Source of the DNA: a virus
DNA length: 52,844 nt
Reading direction: 5' to 3' (one strand)
Virus record (IMG/VR): IMGVR_UViG_3300010371_000010
Span: 1-52,844 of that record
The number at the start of each line of letters is the position of its first letter. Positions within the stretch are counted from its first letter, which is position 1. Below are positions 23,427 to 30,434 of the stretch, one piece after another. A program made the position numbers and the translations under genes. The notes below the pieces were generated by a model. It had not been told where the DNA came from. It made no database searches and saw nothing but the letters and a program-made list of their open reading frames with translations.

Positions 23427-23638
23427 GCCTGCGCCCCCCAAAGGCGCTTCCGGTTCTGGCGGAGTTGAAGGATCGTTAGTTGACGAAGGCGGGCGTCCAT
23501 TTCGGAGATCGGCCGGTATAGGGCGCGGGCCTCGGCGATCTTCTTGATGAGGGCTTCACGCTCCTCGGCGATCTCGGCCGGCGTCGGCGGGAAAAGGAGA
23601 TCGAGGAGGCGGAGGAAGAAGGCTCTCAAACCGCTCAT
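23423..23638 (-). CDS. Small helical protein upstream of gcrA-like gene
   Basis: A 71-residue protein with an ATGA overlap on both sides. The first 17 residues are hydrophobic (LRAFFLRLLDLLFPP), possibly a membrane-associated helix. The rest is a charged helix with LTILQLRQNRKRLW near the end. No family is recognised. Confidence 0.65.
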   Translation of the reverse strand: MSGLRAFFLRLLDLLFPPTPAEIAEEREALIKKIAEARALYRPISEMDARLRQLTILQLRQNRKRLWGAQA

Positions 23639-24003
23639 GACAGCTTGATCTCCTTGCCGGTCAGGGCCAGGAACAGCTTTGCCTTCAGCGCCCACTCGGG
23701 CGTCATGTGGCCCTTGAAGTCCTCGTAGACGGGCTCGCCGGCGCGGTTGCGGTAGACGAAGTCGAGGACCATCGTCGTCACCAACCGGCCATTGACCTTC
23801 AGCGGATACGGCTGCTGGCGACGCAGTTCGGATATCTCGCCCGCGCGCTCCAGGAGCTTCAGTTCGCCCCAGCGCCGAGCCTCGCCAGCACTGGCGAATG
23901 ACACGCCGTCGACCTTCGTCCGGCGATTGCCGTACTTGTTCCGCTTCGTCTCGCGCTGCAGCAAAGCTCGGAAGTCAGATGCGGTGATCGACGCCCCCGA
24001 CAT
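23635..24003 (-). CDS. DUF1064 nuclease-like protein
   Basis: A 122-residue protein. I selected the ATG at 24003 because a GGAGAG ribosome site lies 9 bases before it; a GTG at 24027 is an alternative. The sequence NKYGNRRTKVDGVSFASAGEARRWGEL, then LRRQQPYPLKVNG and a DFVYRN..EPVYEDFKGH segment is the DUF1064 signature. This phage family has a PD-(D/E)XK-like core (here D...E-D-x-K), suggested to be a Holliday-junction-type nuclease. It is coupled to the next gene by ATGA. Confidence 0.8.
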   Translation of the reverse strand: MSGASITASDFRALLQRETKRNKYGNRRTKVDGVSFASAGEARRWGELKLLERAGEISELRRQQPYPLKVNGRLVTTMVLDFVYRNRAGEPVYEDFKGHMTPEWALKAKLFLALTGKEIKLS

Positions 24004-24097
24004 TGCGCGCTCTCTCCGGCTACTCACTGAGCAGATGCCGTCTGCCCTCGGTCTCGATTGTGGATGCGCGATGTTGTCTCGCGCTGTCCGGTAGGAT

Positions 24098-24163
24098 TCA
24101 GGGCGTCCCGGTGCTTCGGACTTCGTCCTTCGCTCCCGATTGCATTCGTTGAACGCGGCTCAT
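24098..24163 (-). CDS. Possible 21-residue peptide after the methyltransferase gene
   Basis: An ATG-started frame overlapping the methyltransferase stop as ATGA, encoding a short basic peptide. It may be a remnant or a coupling peptide; evidence is limited to the overlap. Confidence 0.3.
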   Translation of the reverse strand: MSRVQRMQSGAKDEVRSTGTP

Positions 24164-25236
24164 GCGGCCACCTCGGCGAACATGCCCGCGTCCTTCTCGA
24201 TCCGCCGGCGAGCCATCGCCGCGTATTCGGGATTGAGCTCGATCAGCGTCGCGTCGCGGCCCAGGCGGTCGGCTACGAGGCCAGTCGTGCCAGCGCCCCC
24301 AAAGGGGTCCAGCACGGCGCCGCCCTTGGGGCAGCCAGCCAGGATGCACGGCTCGATCAGTTCAGGCGGATAGGTGGCGAAATGGGCTTCGCTGAACGGC
24401 TGTGTGGCGACAGTCCAAACGGAACGGCGGTTGCGCGTGCCTAGGTCGGTCGGGTCCGCCGCGCGCTCGCGTTCGGAATAGGCCACGAGTCCGACTTTCG
24501 TCCGATGCTCTGCGGCCCCGGCCTCATATGCGGAAGCGCCCTTGTGGCTCTTGTTGCCGGGCGTGCGGCGCTTGCCCAGTCGGGCGTTGTCGGTGTCTCC
24601 GCCAACGTAGCAGCCGCCCCGGAAACCGTTCGCGTCCTCGTGCTGTGCGCGGGCTTCCGCAATGGCTTCCGCATCGAAGTGGTAGCGTGCCGACTTGGAA
24701 AGCAGGAACAGATACTCGTGCGCCTTGGTGCAGCGGTCGCGCACGCTCTCGGGCATGGGATTGGGCTTGGCCCAGATGATGTCCTGGCGCAGAAACCAAC
24801 CATCAGCCTGCAGCGCAAAGGCCACCCGCCAGGGAATGCCGATCAAGTCCTTGGGTTTAAGCCCCGGCGTGTTCTTCAGGCTGCCGGTCTGCGTGCGCTT
24901 CGGATGCGCTTCGATCTGCCGAGCGGAGAGCATGGAGCCGCCCTCCAGGTTGCCGGGCGTATCACTTCCGCGGCTTTGGGCACCCCATGATCCGGCGTAG
25001 CTGTCTCCCAAGTTCAGCCAGAGCGTGCCGTCAAACCGCAGCACGCGACGAACCTCGCGGAACACGCTAACCATTTGAGCGACAAAGGCTTCCGGTGTAT
25101 CCTCGAGCCCAATCTGGCCGTTCGTTCCATAGTCGCGGAGGCCGAAATAGGGAGGGCTCGTCACACAGGTGTTGAAGGCCCCATCGGGCAGTTCACGCAG
25201 GACGTTCCGGCAGTCGCCTTCGATGACTCGGATCAC
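24160..25236 (-). CDS. DNA methyltransferase, TSPPY type (N4-cytosine or N6-adenine)
   Basis: A 358-residue beta-class methyltransferase; the GTG start overlaps the upstream stop as GTGA. Motif IV is VTSPPYFGLRDYG at about residues 26-38. Motif I near the C-terminus is DPFGGAGTTGLVADRLGRDATLIELNP. The region between includes WLNLGDSYAG and DIIWAKPNPMPESVRDR, common to phage and type III-like enzymes. TSPPY favours N4-cytosine methylation but does not exclude N6-adenine. The target sequence is unknown. No matching restriction endonuclease is adjacent, so it is probably an orphan enzyme protecting phage DNA or altering methylation-dependent control. Confidence 0.9.
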   Translation of the reverse strand: MIRVIEGDCRNVLRELPDGAFNTCVTSPPYFGLRDYGTNGQIGLEDTPEAFVAQMVSVFREVRRVLRFDGTLWLNLGDSYAGSWGAQSRGSDTPGNLEGGSMLSARQIEAHPKRTQTGSLKNTPGLKPKDLIGIPWRVAFALQADGWFLRQDIIWAKPNPMPESVRDRCTKAHEYLFLLSKSARYHFDAEAIAEARAQHEDANGFRGGCYVGGDTDNARLGKRRTPGNKSHKGASAYEAGAAEHRTKVGLVAYSERERAADPTDLGTRNRRSVWTVATQPFSEAHFATYPPELIEPCILAGCPKGGAVLDPFGGAGTTGLVADRLGRDATLIELNPEYAAMARRRIEKDAGMFAEVAA

Positions 25237-25757
25237 GGCCGAGCCCTCCGGCCCGGCGCCGCAGTCAGTGGGCCTTCAGAGCCTCCAGGTTCTTGGCCGC
25301 CCAGAGCTTCGCCCGAAGTGCTGGCAAAGCCGCCCAAGCGATGGGGGTCGCGATCAGCCAAACGAGGATCGAAAGACCTAAGAGCCACCAGTTCGGCTTG
25401 GCGGCAGGCGCGTTCATATTCGGCGGCCTGTTCGATTTCATTTCGAGCCCTCGCGGCCTCTTGGGAGAAGAAGTCTCCTACACCATGGCCAACAACGGCC
25501 CCCAGCACCGGGAGGATCACGTTCCAGCCGCCTGCCCGCCAGACATCGTCCAGCGTCCGGGTTGAGGGATTTCCCTCAATGACGCTTCGCGCCTGTTCCG
25601 GCGTCAGGCCAAATTCCGCCTCTACAGCCTTGCGCCTGCCGGTCGGCCAGCGTCTGGCGCAGTAGATGGCCAGCGCCTCTTTCGTGGGGCGATTTAGGCC
25701 AAGAATGGGGCGATCTCCGCGCCCCCGACCAATGATGTCCATCGTTGTCACGCTCAT
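25233..25757 (-). CDS. Unknown protein with N-terminal helix-turn-helix-like segment, between two methyltransferases
   Basis: A 174-residue protein. Residues 20-60 contain a segment like a DNA-binding helix-turn-helix (ALAIYCARRWPTGRRKAVEAEFGLTPEQARSV, read in two parts). Residues 78-95 are hydrophobic (WNVILPVLGAVVGHGVG), perhaps one membrane span or a buried helix. A charged helix follows, and the tail is Gly/Pro-rich. It overlaps its neighbours on both sides (ATGA and GTGA), so it is likely translated with the methyltransferases. I do not recognise the family. Confidence 0.6.
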   Translation of the reverse strand: MSVTTMDIIGRGRGDRPILGLNRPTKEALAIYCARRWPTGRRKAVEAEFGLTPEQARSVIEGNPSTRTLDDVWRAGGWNVILPVLGAVVGHGVGDFFSQEAARARNEIEQAAEYERACRQAELVALRSFDPRLADRDPHRLGGFASTSGEALGGQEPGGSEGPLTAAPGRRARP

Positions 25758-26035
25758 ATTGCTGACCGTGACGATGGAGATGGACGGCCGTGCAGACCGG
25801 AGAGAAACTGATCCTCGTTGCCATTCAGCGGGCGGCCCTTGCCGGGGCTTACCGTGAAGTCGGAGCCATGGACCCGGCTTGCCGGCCGGGCATGGAAAAG
25901 CTCGCAGACAGGGCGCACGCGGAATCCGCCGCCGCCCTGAACGAATGGTGCAACACCCCGAGGATGGGCCTGGCAGTAGATGGTTGCCAGGGCATCCGGG
26001 GGGGAGATGGAAGGTGAGTTCTGGGCTTGGCTCAT
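25754..26035 (-). CDS. Unknown 93-residue protein downstream of the cytosine methyltransferase
   Basis: The ATG at 26035 overlaps the methyltransferase stop as ATGA, and the stop overlaps the next start as ATGA. The protein has a segment with two Cys and several His (IYCQAHPRG, VCELFHARPA) that might bind metal. No family is recognised. Confidence 0.55.
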   Translation of the reverse strand: MSQAQNSPSISPPDALATIYCQAHPRGVAPFVQGGGGFRVRPVCELFHARPASRVHGSDFTVSPGKGRPLNGNEDQFLSGLHGRPSPSSRSAI

Positions 26036-26946
26036 GCGGCCTGCTCCAGAGGGAGCCACGCCTTGCCGATCCAGTGGGCGAGCGTGAAAGGTATCTTGGC
26101 GATCTTGGCGGAGGCGGCCTTGCGCTTGAGGCTTCCCGAAGAGGTTCCCGGCTTCTTCCAACCGAAAGCGGCAGGGTGATCGCGCTCGTAGCCCTCAGAC
26201 CCTTTCACACCTTCCGGGGCCTTCTGAGCCTCGGGCAAACGGCCGTCCGGGTTCCGACCCTTTCCGCTCGTGGTGTTGTGGGCGATATTGAACCACGAGC
26301 CGCCGGTATTTTTGATGTGCTCGTTGACCGCGGCGGTTTGGAAGCTGCGCCCAGAGCCATCGAACCTGAAGCCGGATACCTTGCGAGCCGGAGCTCTCGG
26401 CATCAGCGCGGGCAGATCGCCCCAGAGATAGTAGGAGCCGAAGTTGGCCTTGGCGCGGCCGACCCAGGGCTGGGCGCCGCGCACGTTCTCGACCACGAGC
26501 GGGATATATCGGCCAGCGGCCTCGCTGGCTTCGCGCTGGATGCGGAACTGAGCCCAGAACAGGGCCATGCCCAGCTCCGGCGGCCCGAGAGCCTTCGCCC
26601 GCTTCCAGGGCATCGCCCGGTAGCTGAACTCCTGGCAGGGCGAGGAGCCGACGATCAGTTCGGCGTCCTTGAACTGCGAGCCGTGGAGCGTGAGCACGTC
26701 CTGGAGCACCAGGCTGAAATGCTCGGGCGGCAGGGGCTCGCCGAGCTTGGCGCTCATGTCCTCGATGTCGAAGCCGATCACGCGCCAGCCTGCCGCGATC
26801 AGGCCCTCAGTCCAGCCGTGAAGGCCGGTATAGAGGTCGATGGCAAGTGGTCGCTCCAATGATTGTTGCGCGCCTTCCCGTGGTCCTCCGGCGCGCTGGA
26901 GGTTTGGAGCCGGGGGGGCTTCCACGGGAATGGGGAGGGAGGTCAT
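26032..26946 (-). CDS. C5-cytosine DNA methyltransferase
   Basis: A 304-residue protein overlapping the upstream gene by ATGA. Motif I is AIDLYTGLHGWTEGL (about residues 36-50). Motif IV with the nucleophilic cysteine is GSSPCQEFS (about residue 98), and motif VI is VVENVRG (about residue 151). These identify a C5-cytosine methyltransferase of the Dcm/HhaI fold. The C-terminal target-recognition part is short, and motifs IX and X are hard to see, so the enzyme may be divergent. Role: methylating phage DNA, probably against host restriction; the site is unknown. Confidence 0.85.
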   Translation of the reverse strand: MTSLPIPVEAPPAPNLQRAGGPREGAQQSLERPLAIDLYTGLHGWTEGLIAAGWRVIGFDIEDMSAKLGEPLPPEHFSLVLQDVLTLHGSQFKDAELIVGSSPCQEFSYRAMPWKRAKALGPPELGMALFWAQFRIQREASEAAGRYIPLVVENVRGAQPWVGRAKANFGSYYLWGDLPALMPRAPARKVSGFRFDGSGRSFQTAAVNEHIKNTGGSWFNIAHNTTSGKGRNPDGRLPEAQKAPEGVKGSEGYERDHPAAFGWKKPGTSSGSLKRKAASAKIAKIPFTLAHWIGKAWLPLEQAA

Positions 26947-27230
26947 GCGGCCTCGCGGTCCCAGGCCGCTTTGATGGCCACAAACGTGCTCGGCACGTCG
27001 CGGAACTGCCGACGCAGGCTGTCAAAGAACTCCTCGGTAGCGGCGCCAAACGAGTCGAAAAACGCAACGCCGACGGCCACAAGTCCGAGAGACGCGCAGA
27101 GCAGGAGATAGCCCAGCGCGACGACGATCAGCGCGGGGCGCCGAAGCCATTTCGGATGAATGTCCCGGATCGTGAAGCGGGGCCGCTTTCCCCCCCTCCC
27201 CGTCCTAGGTGTGATGGAGCCCCGATCCAT
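26943..27230 (-). CDS. Single-span membrane protein, first gene of the leftward early block
   Basis: A 95-residue protein with a basic N-terminus (about residues 1-31) and one strong membrane segment (about residues 33-58, ALIVVALGYLLLCASLGLV). The positive-inside rule places the N-terminus in the cytoplasm. The C-terminus is a charged helix. It is coupled to the cytosine methyltransferase by ATGA. No family is recognised; early membrane proteins of temperate phages sometimes act in superinfection exclusion. Confidence 0.65.
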   Translation of the reverse strand: MDRGSITPRTGRGGKRPRFTIRDIHPKWLRRPALIVVALGYLLLCASLGLVAVGVAFFDSFGAATEEFFDSLRRQFRDVPSTFVAIKAAWDREAA

Positions 27231-27310
27231 GGCTAAACCGGATTCAGGGTGAACGGGTGGATACCAAGGGGGGCGGAATAAGCTTGGCCGTGGACGCGGC
27301 TGTTAATCTC

Positions 27311-27329
27311 CGGTTCAGAACTGTAACCG
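27311..27329. promoter_or_regulatory. Operator-like palindrome in a divergent gap
   Basis: The 111-base gap between the leftward block (starting at 27230) and a plus-strand gene (27342) contains CGGTT and AACCG half sites flanking a central CAGAACTG, which is itself an inverted repeat. This is a plausible dimer-binding site for the divergent promoters. It does not match the TGTGCA-type operators at 28433, 28502 and 28949, so a different regulator would be involved. Confidence 0.4.
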
Positions 27330-27341
27330 TCGATTGTCGGC

Positions 27342-27635
27342 ATGGTTGCAGACGACAACAAACACCCGGACGGCCTGCCTGCACCCGATCCCGCGCTGCA
27401 GTTGTTCTGCGCGTTCCTGGTGGCCTGGGGACCGGAATTGAAGCCCAAGGCCCGAGAGCGGGTGTTCCGGCGGCTCACGCTGCTCCTGGACCCCACCAAG
27501 CCCCAGGTGGTGCATATCCGGCCCCGATCCCAGCAAGAGGCGGTGAACGCCATGCGACGGCTCACAGCCGCATACTGGAGGGCCGTAGAACCGGAGATCA
27601 GGAGGCTGGTGGAGTTGGGGGACCGGGCCATTTAG
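27342..27635 (+). CDS. Unknown plus-strand protein
   Basis: A 97-residue protein, helical, with two well-formed segments (LQLFCAFLVAWGPELKPKA and QEAVNAMRRLTAAYWRAVE). Its stop overlaps, tail to tail, the stop of the leftward GIY-YIG gene by a few bases. The start lacks a strong ribosome site. A frame on the opposite strand covers the same bases but looks less protein-like. No family is recognised. Confidence 0.5.
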   Translation: MVADDNKHPDGLPAPDPALQLFCAFLVAWGPELKPKARERVFRRLTLLLDPTKPQVVHIRPRSQQEAVNAMRRLTAAYWRAVEPEIRRLVELGDRAI

Positions 27636-28174
27636 GCTGCGTCCGCGCTGACTTCGGCGGAAGCCGGAAGCCTCAGATACGAGGGAACCTCCCCGCGATA
27701 GACGCGCTTCGCCATTTCGAAGCGGCCATAGAAGCTACGCGGCAAGCGGTAGTCGGCATGGACGGTCCCGAGGGACGCGACCTTGTAGCCGAGCGCGGAC
27801 GCAACTCCCTCGCGCGATCCGAAGAACGCGATGGCTTCTCTCACGAGGCCGGGCGCCACGCCGCGAGACGAGTCCGCCATCCACTCCCGTTCTTCCGGAA
27901 GCCAAGCGAGATCGCCACGGTCAGTCGCTTCGGCAATCACGCGCCAAATCCGCACGTCCGGCGCGAACCATTCACTGGCGTTCCAAAGACGCTCGCGGAA
28001 CAGCCACTTGAGCGCAGACTCCCGGACCATGCTGCCGGGGATCGACGTGAGCATTTCGATGCCAGACGGCGACCAGCCATCCAGGCCCTGGATACGCGCT
28101 ACCGGATTGGCGCTCGTACCGACCTTGATCGGGCCACCACCTTTGGGCTGCGCAAAGTAGACGACAGGGCTCAT
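27632..28174 (-). CDS. T5orf172-like GIY-YIG family protein
   Basis: A 180-residue protein coupled to the Cro-like gene by ATGA. The N-terminal 75 residues (VVYFAQPKGGGPIKVGTS, NPVARIQGLDGW, then ESALKWLFRERL with WFAP) match the T5orf172/Mug113 branch of the GIY-YIG superfamily: YF in place of the first tyrosine motif, IKVG for YIG, and a later Arg/Glu. The C-terminal 90 residues hold a further helical region with a helix-turn-helix-like stretch (VREAIAFFGSREGVASALGY). A T5orf172 domain beside a repressor gene is common in phages. It could be a nuclease or a DNA-binding regulator. Confidence 0.7.
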   Translation of the reverse strand: MSPVVYFAQPKGGGPIKVGTSANPVARIQGLDGWSPSGIEMLTSIPGSMVRESALKWLFRERLWNASEWFAPDVRIWRVIAEATDRGDLAWLPEEREWMADSSRGVAPGLVREAIAFFGSREGVASALGYKVASLGTVHADYRLPRSFYGRFEMAKRVYRGEVPSYLRLPASAEVSADAA

Positions 28175-28422
28175 GCCGCTGCTCTGCCCGGCTCTCCACG
28201 CTTCTCGCGGGGGCTGGCGGCGGCGCCCATCACAAAGGCGGCGGCTGGAATCTTGGTGACGACCTCAAGCGCGCGGGCCGTCTTCGGCCGAGGCGTGCTG
28301 TCGCCATACTTGATCCGGTTGACCTGGGAACGCGAAATGGCCTCGCCAGTCTCAGCGACCACGCGGGCCGCGAGCTGGGCATCCGTCAGGCCGGTCAGAT
28401 CCATCCATTCCTTGAGCGTCAT
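28171..28422 (-). CDS. Cro-like helix-turn-helix repressor
   Basis: An 83-residue protein with an XRE-type helix-turn-helix at about residues 2-45 (LKEWMDLTGLTDAQLAARV, then ISRSQVNRIKYG). It is divergent from the CI-like gene with operators in between. Its predicted promoter -10 ends only about 8 bases before the ATG, so the mRNA would be nearly leaderless. The arrangement with a shared operator region points to the Cro partner of the lysogeny switch. Which of the two proteins maintains lysogeny cannot be proved from sequence; the larger rightward one is the better CI candidate. Confidence 0.75.
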   Translation of the reverse strand: MTLKEWMDLTGLTDAQLAARVVAETGEAISRSQVNRIKYGDSTPRPKTARALEVVTKIPAAAFVMGAAASPREKRGEPGRAAA

Positions 28423-28430
28423 GGTCAGGC

Positions 28431-28459
28431 AATGTGCACTGAGTGCGCAAAGCCGTCAA
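28431..28459 (-). promoter_or_regulatory. Leftward promoter of the switch with operator O1
   Basis: Read leftward: TTGACG (28459-28454), 17-base spacer, CACATT (28436-28431). The 17-bp operator TGTGCA-N5-TGCGCA lies at 28433-28449, across the spacer and the -10. The rightward promoter at 28939-28967 has the same geometry and the same CACATT hexamer, which supports both. A repressor bound here would exclude RNA polymerase. Confidence 0.7.
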
Positions 28460-28501
28460 GCCCGCGCGCGCTTTCGGTGATCTGGCAGTGCTACGTCTTG
28501 T

Positions 28502-28518
28502 CGCGCACCCTGTGCACA
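28502..28518. promoter_or_regulatory. Operator O2
   Basis: A 17-bp site, CGCGCA-N5-TGCACA on the plus strand, matching the consensus TGTGCA-N5-TGCGCA with one change. It ends on the first base of the CI-like ATG, so binding would affect repressor transcription or early elongation (autoregulation). Confidence 0.65.
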
Positions 28519-28838
28519 TGGCTCGGCGGGCGCCCCAAACTCGGCATTTCATTCGCGCTTGGCGGAAGGCGCGGGGGCTCACCCTTGAGCAGCTGTCCGA
28601 GCGCATCGGCATGAGCCACCAGAACCTAGGCAAGGTCGAGCGCGGCAAGGTTCCCTACACCCAGACGCTTCTTGAGCTTCTCGCAGAGGAGTTGCGCTGC
28701 GATCCAAAGGACCTGATTATGCGCGACCCGACCGACCCGGACGGCCTCTGGTCTATCTATGACCAGCTTGGGCCCGTTCAGCGGCGCCAGGTGGTCGAGA
28801 TCGCCAAGACGCTCAAGCGCACCGGCACCGACGACTAA
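28518..28838 (+). CDS. CI-like helix-turn-helix repressor
   Basis: A 106-residue protein from the ATG at 28518; an in-frame GTG at 28443 lies inside operator O1 and is less likely. The XRE helix-turn-helix is at about residues 20-45 (LTLEQLSERIGMSHQNLGKVERG). The C-terminal 50 residues are a short helical domain (DGLWSIYDQLGPVQRRQVVEIAKTL), probably for dimerisation. There is no LexA/S24 self-cleaving peptidase domain, so induction would not be by simple RecA-driven autocleavage. This short two-part build is common in alphaproteobacterial prophages. Confidence 0.78.
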   Translation: MARRAPQTRHFIRAWRKARGLTLEQLSERIGMSHQNLGKVERGKVPYTQTLLELLAEELRCDPKDLIMRDPTDPDGLWSIYDQLGPVQRRQVVEIAKTLKRTGTDD

Positions 28839-28938
28839 CCCTCTCAAGTCGCTCTAAAAACTCGCGCCCTATGCACGGCCGATTCCGCGGTCGCGCCTTG
28901 CCACGAGAAAAAATGCTCACCTAAAGCGCATTTTCCGC

Positions 28939-28967
28939 TTGCAGTGTTTGCGCATCGGATGCACATT
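28939..28967 (+). promoter_or_regulatory. Rightward early promoter with operator O3
   Basis: TTGCAG (28939-28944), 17-base spacer, CACATT (28962-28967). The operator TGCGCA-N5-TGCACA (28949-28965) covers the spacer and -10 and matches O1 in reverse orientation. The first downstream gene starts at 29005 after a GGCGGGAGAGA ribosome site. This is the likely promoter for the long plus-strand early operon. Confidence 0.68.
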
Positions 28968-29004
28968 CCTCCCCATAGCCGAATGAGCGGCGGGAGAGAG
29001 AGCG

Positions 29005-29388
29005 ATGGCCGGTGACGTGACGCAGGCGCTTCAGTTGGCGTTCGACAAGCTGGGCGAGATTGCCCAGCACTACGGCCCTTCCGCGCTCGATCTCGCCACG
29101 CGGGCGGAGCGGATGCAGGGCATCGCCTCGATTGTCGAGGGTGCCTTTGCGTTCGGCATTTCGGCCCTTTCCATCGCTGCCCTTCGTCATGCGCTGAAGA
29201 AGCTCCGCGAAGACGATGACGACGCGCCATGGGTCGTCGTGCTCGTCATCGGCGCCGTCATTGGGATGATTAGTTTCTTCGTCGGCTGCGCTGGCCTGTT
29301 CGATGTCTGGGCCTGGACCGCACTGTTCGATCCGAAGCTTGCGCTCGCCCATGACGTGCTGAGCGCGCTCACGGCGAAAGCCTCCTGA
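29005..29388 (+). CDS. Membrane protein, first gene of the rightward early operon
   Basis: A 127-residue protein with a strong ribosome site. Two or three membrane segments are visible: a moderate one near residues 37-58 (IVEGAFAFGISALSIAAL) and strong ones near 75-98 (WVVVLVIGAVIGMISFFVG) and just after. A charged loop (KKLREDDDDAP) separates them. It is under the O3-controlled promoter, so it is expressed very early and repressed in lysogens. No family is recognised; superinfection exclusion or host takeover at the membrane are possibilities. Confidence 0.7.
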   Translation: MAGDVTQALQLAFDKLGEIAQHYGPSALDLATRAERMQGIASIVEGAFAFGISALSIAALRHALKKLREDDDDAPWVVVLVIGAVIGMISFFVGCAGLFDVWAWTALFDPKLALAHDVLSALTAKAS

Positions 29389-29424
29389 CCCCTGAACGCC
29401 AAGCCTCCCAGAGGACAGCCTGAA

Positions 29425-29706
29425 ATGACCATCCTGCACGCCCGCGAAAGCGCTCCCTGGTCCGGCCCGAACCCCGAACAGTTCCCCGACACCTGGGGCA
29501 CGCTGTTCGCCAAGAACCTGGGCCCCTCCCCTCACCTGAGCAACCGGGGCTCGATCACCTTCGCCCTCTACTACGACCGTGAGTGTGAGCGGGAGTTCGC
29601 AAGGCACGCTGGCGCTGACGAAGTCGCGTCGGGGGAAGTCATCCAATCGGGCAGGCGGTTCGATGTGGTCGACACGTCGGCTTCGGCCCAATCGAGGGCG
29701 GCTTGA
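29425..29706 (+). CDS. Early protein of unknown function
   Basis: A 93-residue soluble protein with a GAGGA ribosome site. It has several aromatic residues in the first half (PWSGPNPEQFPDTWGTLF) and an acidic YDRECEREF segment. No family is recognised. The stop overlaps the next ATG as TGATG. Confidence 0.65.
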   Translation: MTILHARESAPWSGPNPEQFPDTWGTLFAKNLGPSPHLSNRGSITFALYYDRECEREFARHAGADEVASGEVIQSGRRFDVVDTSASAQSRAA

Positions 29707-29855
29707 TGCGCTGGCCCGAAGCCATTCTCTGGATGGTGGTCATCCTCGGCGTGACGAGCTGCACGGCTGTCGGCACGTGGTCTGACGCTCAGGTGCGGCT
29801 CGCCAAAGCCAAGGCCACCGACTGCGCGTCTGCCACTCCGCACAAGGGTTCCTGA
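29706..29855 (+). CDS. Small lipoprotein-like or membrane-anchored peptide
   Basis: A 49-residue product with a hydrophobic N-terminal segment (AILWMVVILGVTSC), ending in a lipobox-like VTSC. The mature part is short and charged. The start overlaps the upstream stop by one base. Its signal is consistent with lipid anchoring after export; function unknown. Confidence 0.55.
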   Translation: MRWPEAILWMVVILGVTSCTAVGTWSDAQVRLAKAKATDCASATPHKGS

Positions 29856-29856
29856 T

Positions 29857-30081
29857 ATGCGCCCGACCCCCTCCCAAGTCCAAGCGGCGGACGAACTGAT
29901 CGAACTCCGCCTCTTACGCGACATGACCCGCGAAGCCCTCGGCCTGCCCGAGTGGACGCCGGTTTCCCGGATCACGTCGGCGGCCACCACGATCATCCGG
30001 CTTTCCGATGCGAGGCCGAGTTTCGATGACGACGACCTCGAAACCATCCTTTGGGAAAGACAGCATGGAGAGGGGAGATGA
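29857..30081 (+). CDS. Early protein of unknown function
   Basis: A 74-residue helical, charged protein (ADELIELRLLRDMTREALGLP, then DDDDLETILWERQ). It is coupled to the next gene by an ATGA overlap. No family is recognised. Confidence 0.6.
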   Translation: MRPTPSQVQAADELIELRLLRDMTREALGLPEWTPVSRITSAATTIIRLSDARPSFDDDDLETILWERQHGEGR

Positions 30082-30434
30082 GTTCATCTGGTGACGACAT
30101 TGCGGCTCGCCCAAGCGCTCGCCCCGAAACGCCGCTCTCCGCTGGACAGGTGCGCGAGAAGATCCTCGCCGGCGACGTTCAGCCGGGCGATCTGCTCGAA
30201 ACCGACGATGGCGCCCCGGTTCGAGTGGCGGCCATCCGCGAAGCCAAGTGGATCAAGGATGCCAATCACAAGCCGCTGCTGGAGTTCTTCGAGCGCCGCA
30301 ACGATCGCAGCGGCTTCCTGATCGGCCGCTCGGACGAAGTCTTCCGCGTGCGCCCCAAGGGCCAAGGCCGCACCCCCGACCAGTCCGGCGATCCTCCACA
30401 GGTGGATGAAGACGGTCCTGGGAGGGAAGGATGA
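30078..30434 (+). CDS. Early protein of unknown function
   Basis: A 118-residue protein from the ATG at 30078 (ATGA overlap). After a disordered N-terminus a compact domain with VREKILAGDVQPGDLLETDDG and AKWIKDANHKPLLEFFERR is visible; the C-terminus is again low complexity. It is coupled to the winged-helix gene downstream. No family is recognised. Confidence 0.6.
   Translation: MSSSGDDIAARPSARPETPLSAGQVREKILAGDVQPGDLLETDDGAPVRVAAIREAKWIKDANHKPLLEFFERRNDRSGFLIGRSDEVFRVRPKGQGRTPDQSGDPPQVDEDGPGREG

Noticed and set aside
27233-27631. Minus-strand frame opposite the 27342-27635 gene
   Set aside because: Ser/Arg-rich, low-regularity translation; the plus-strand reading has better helical character and ends neatly against the GIY-YIG gene, although neither is certain.
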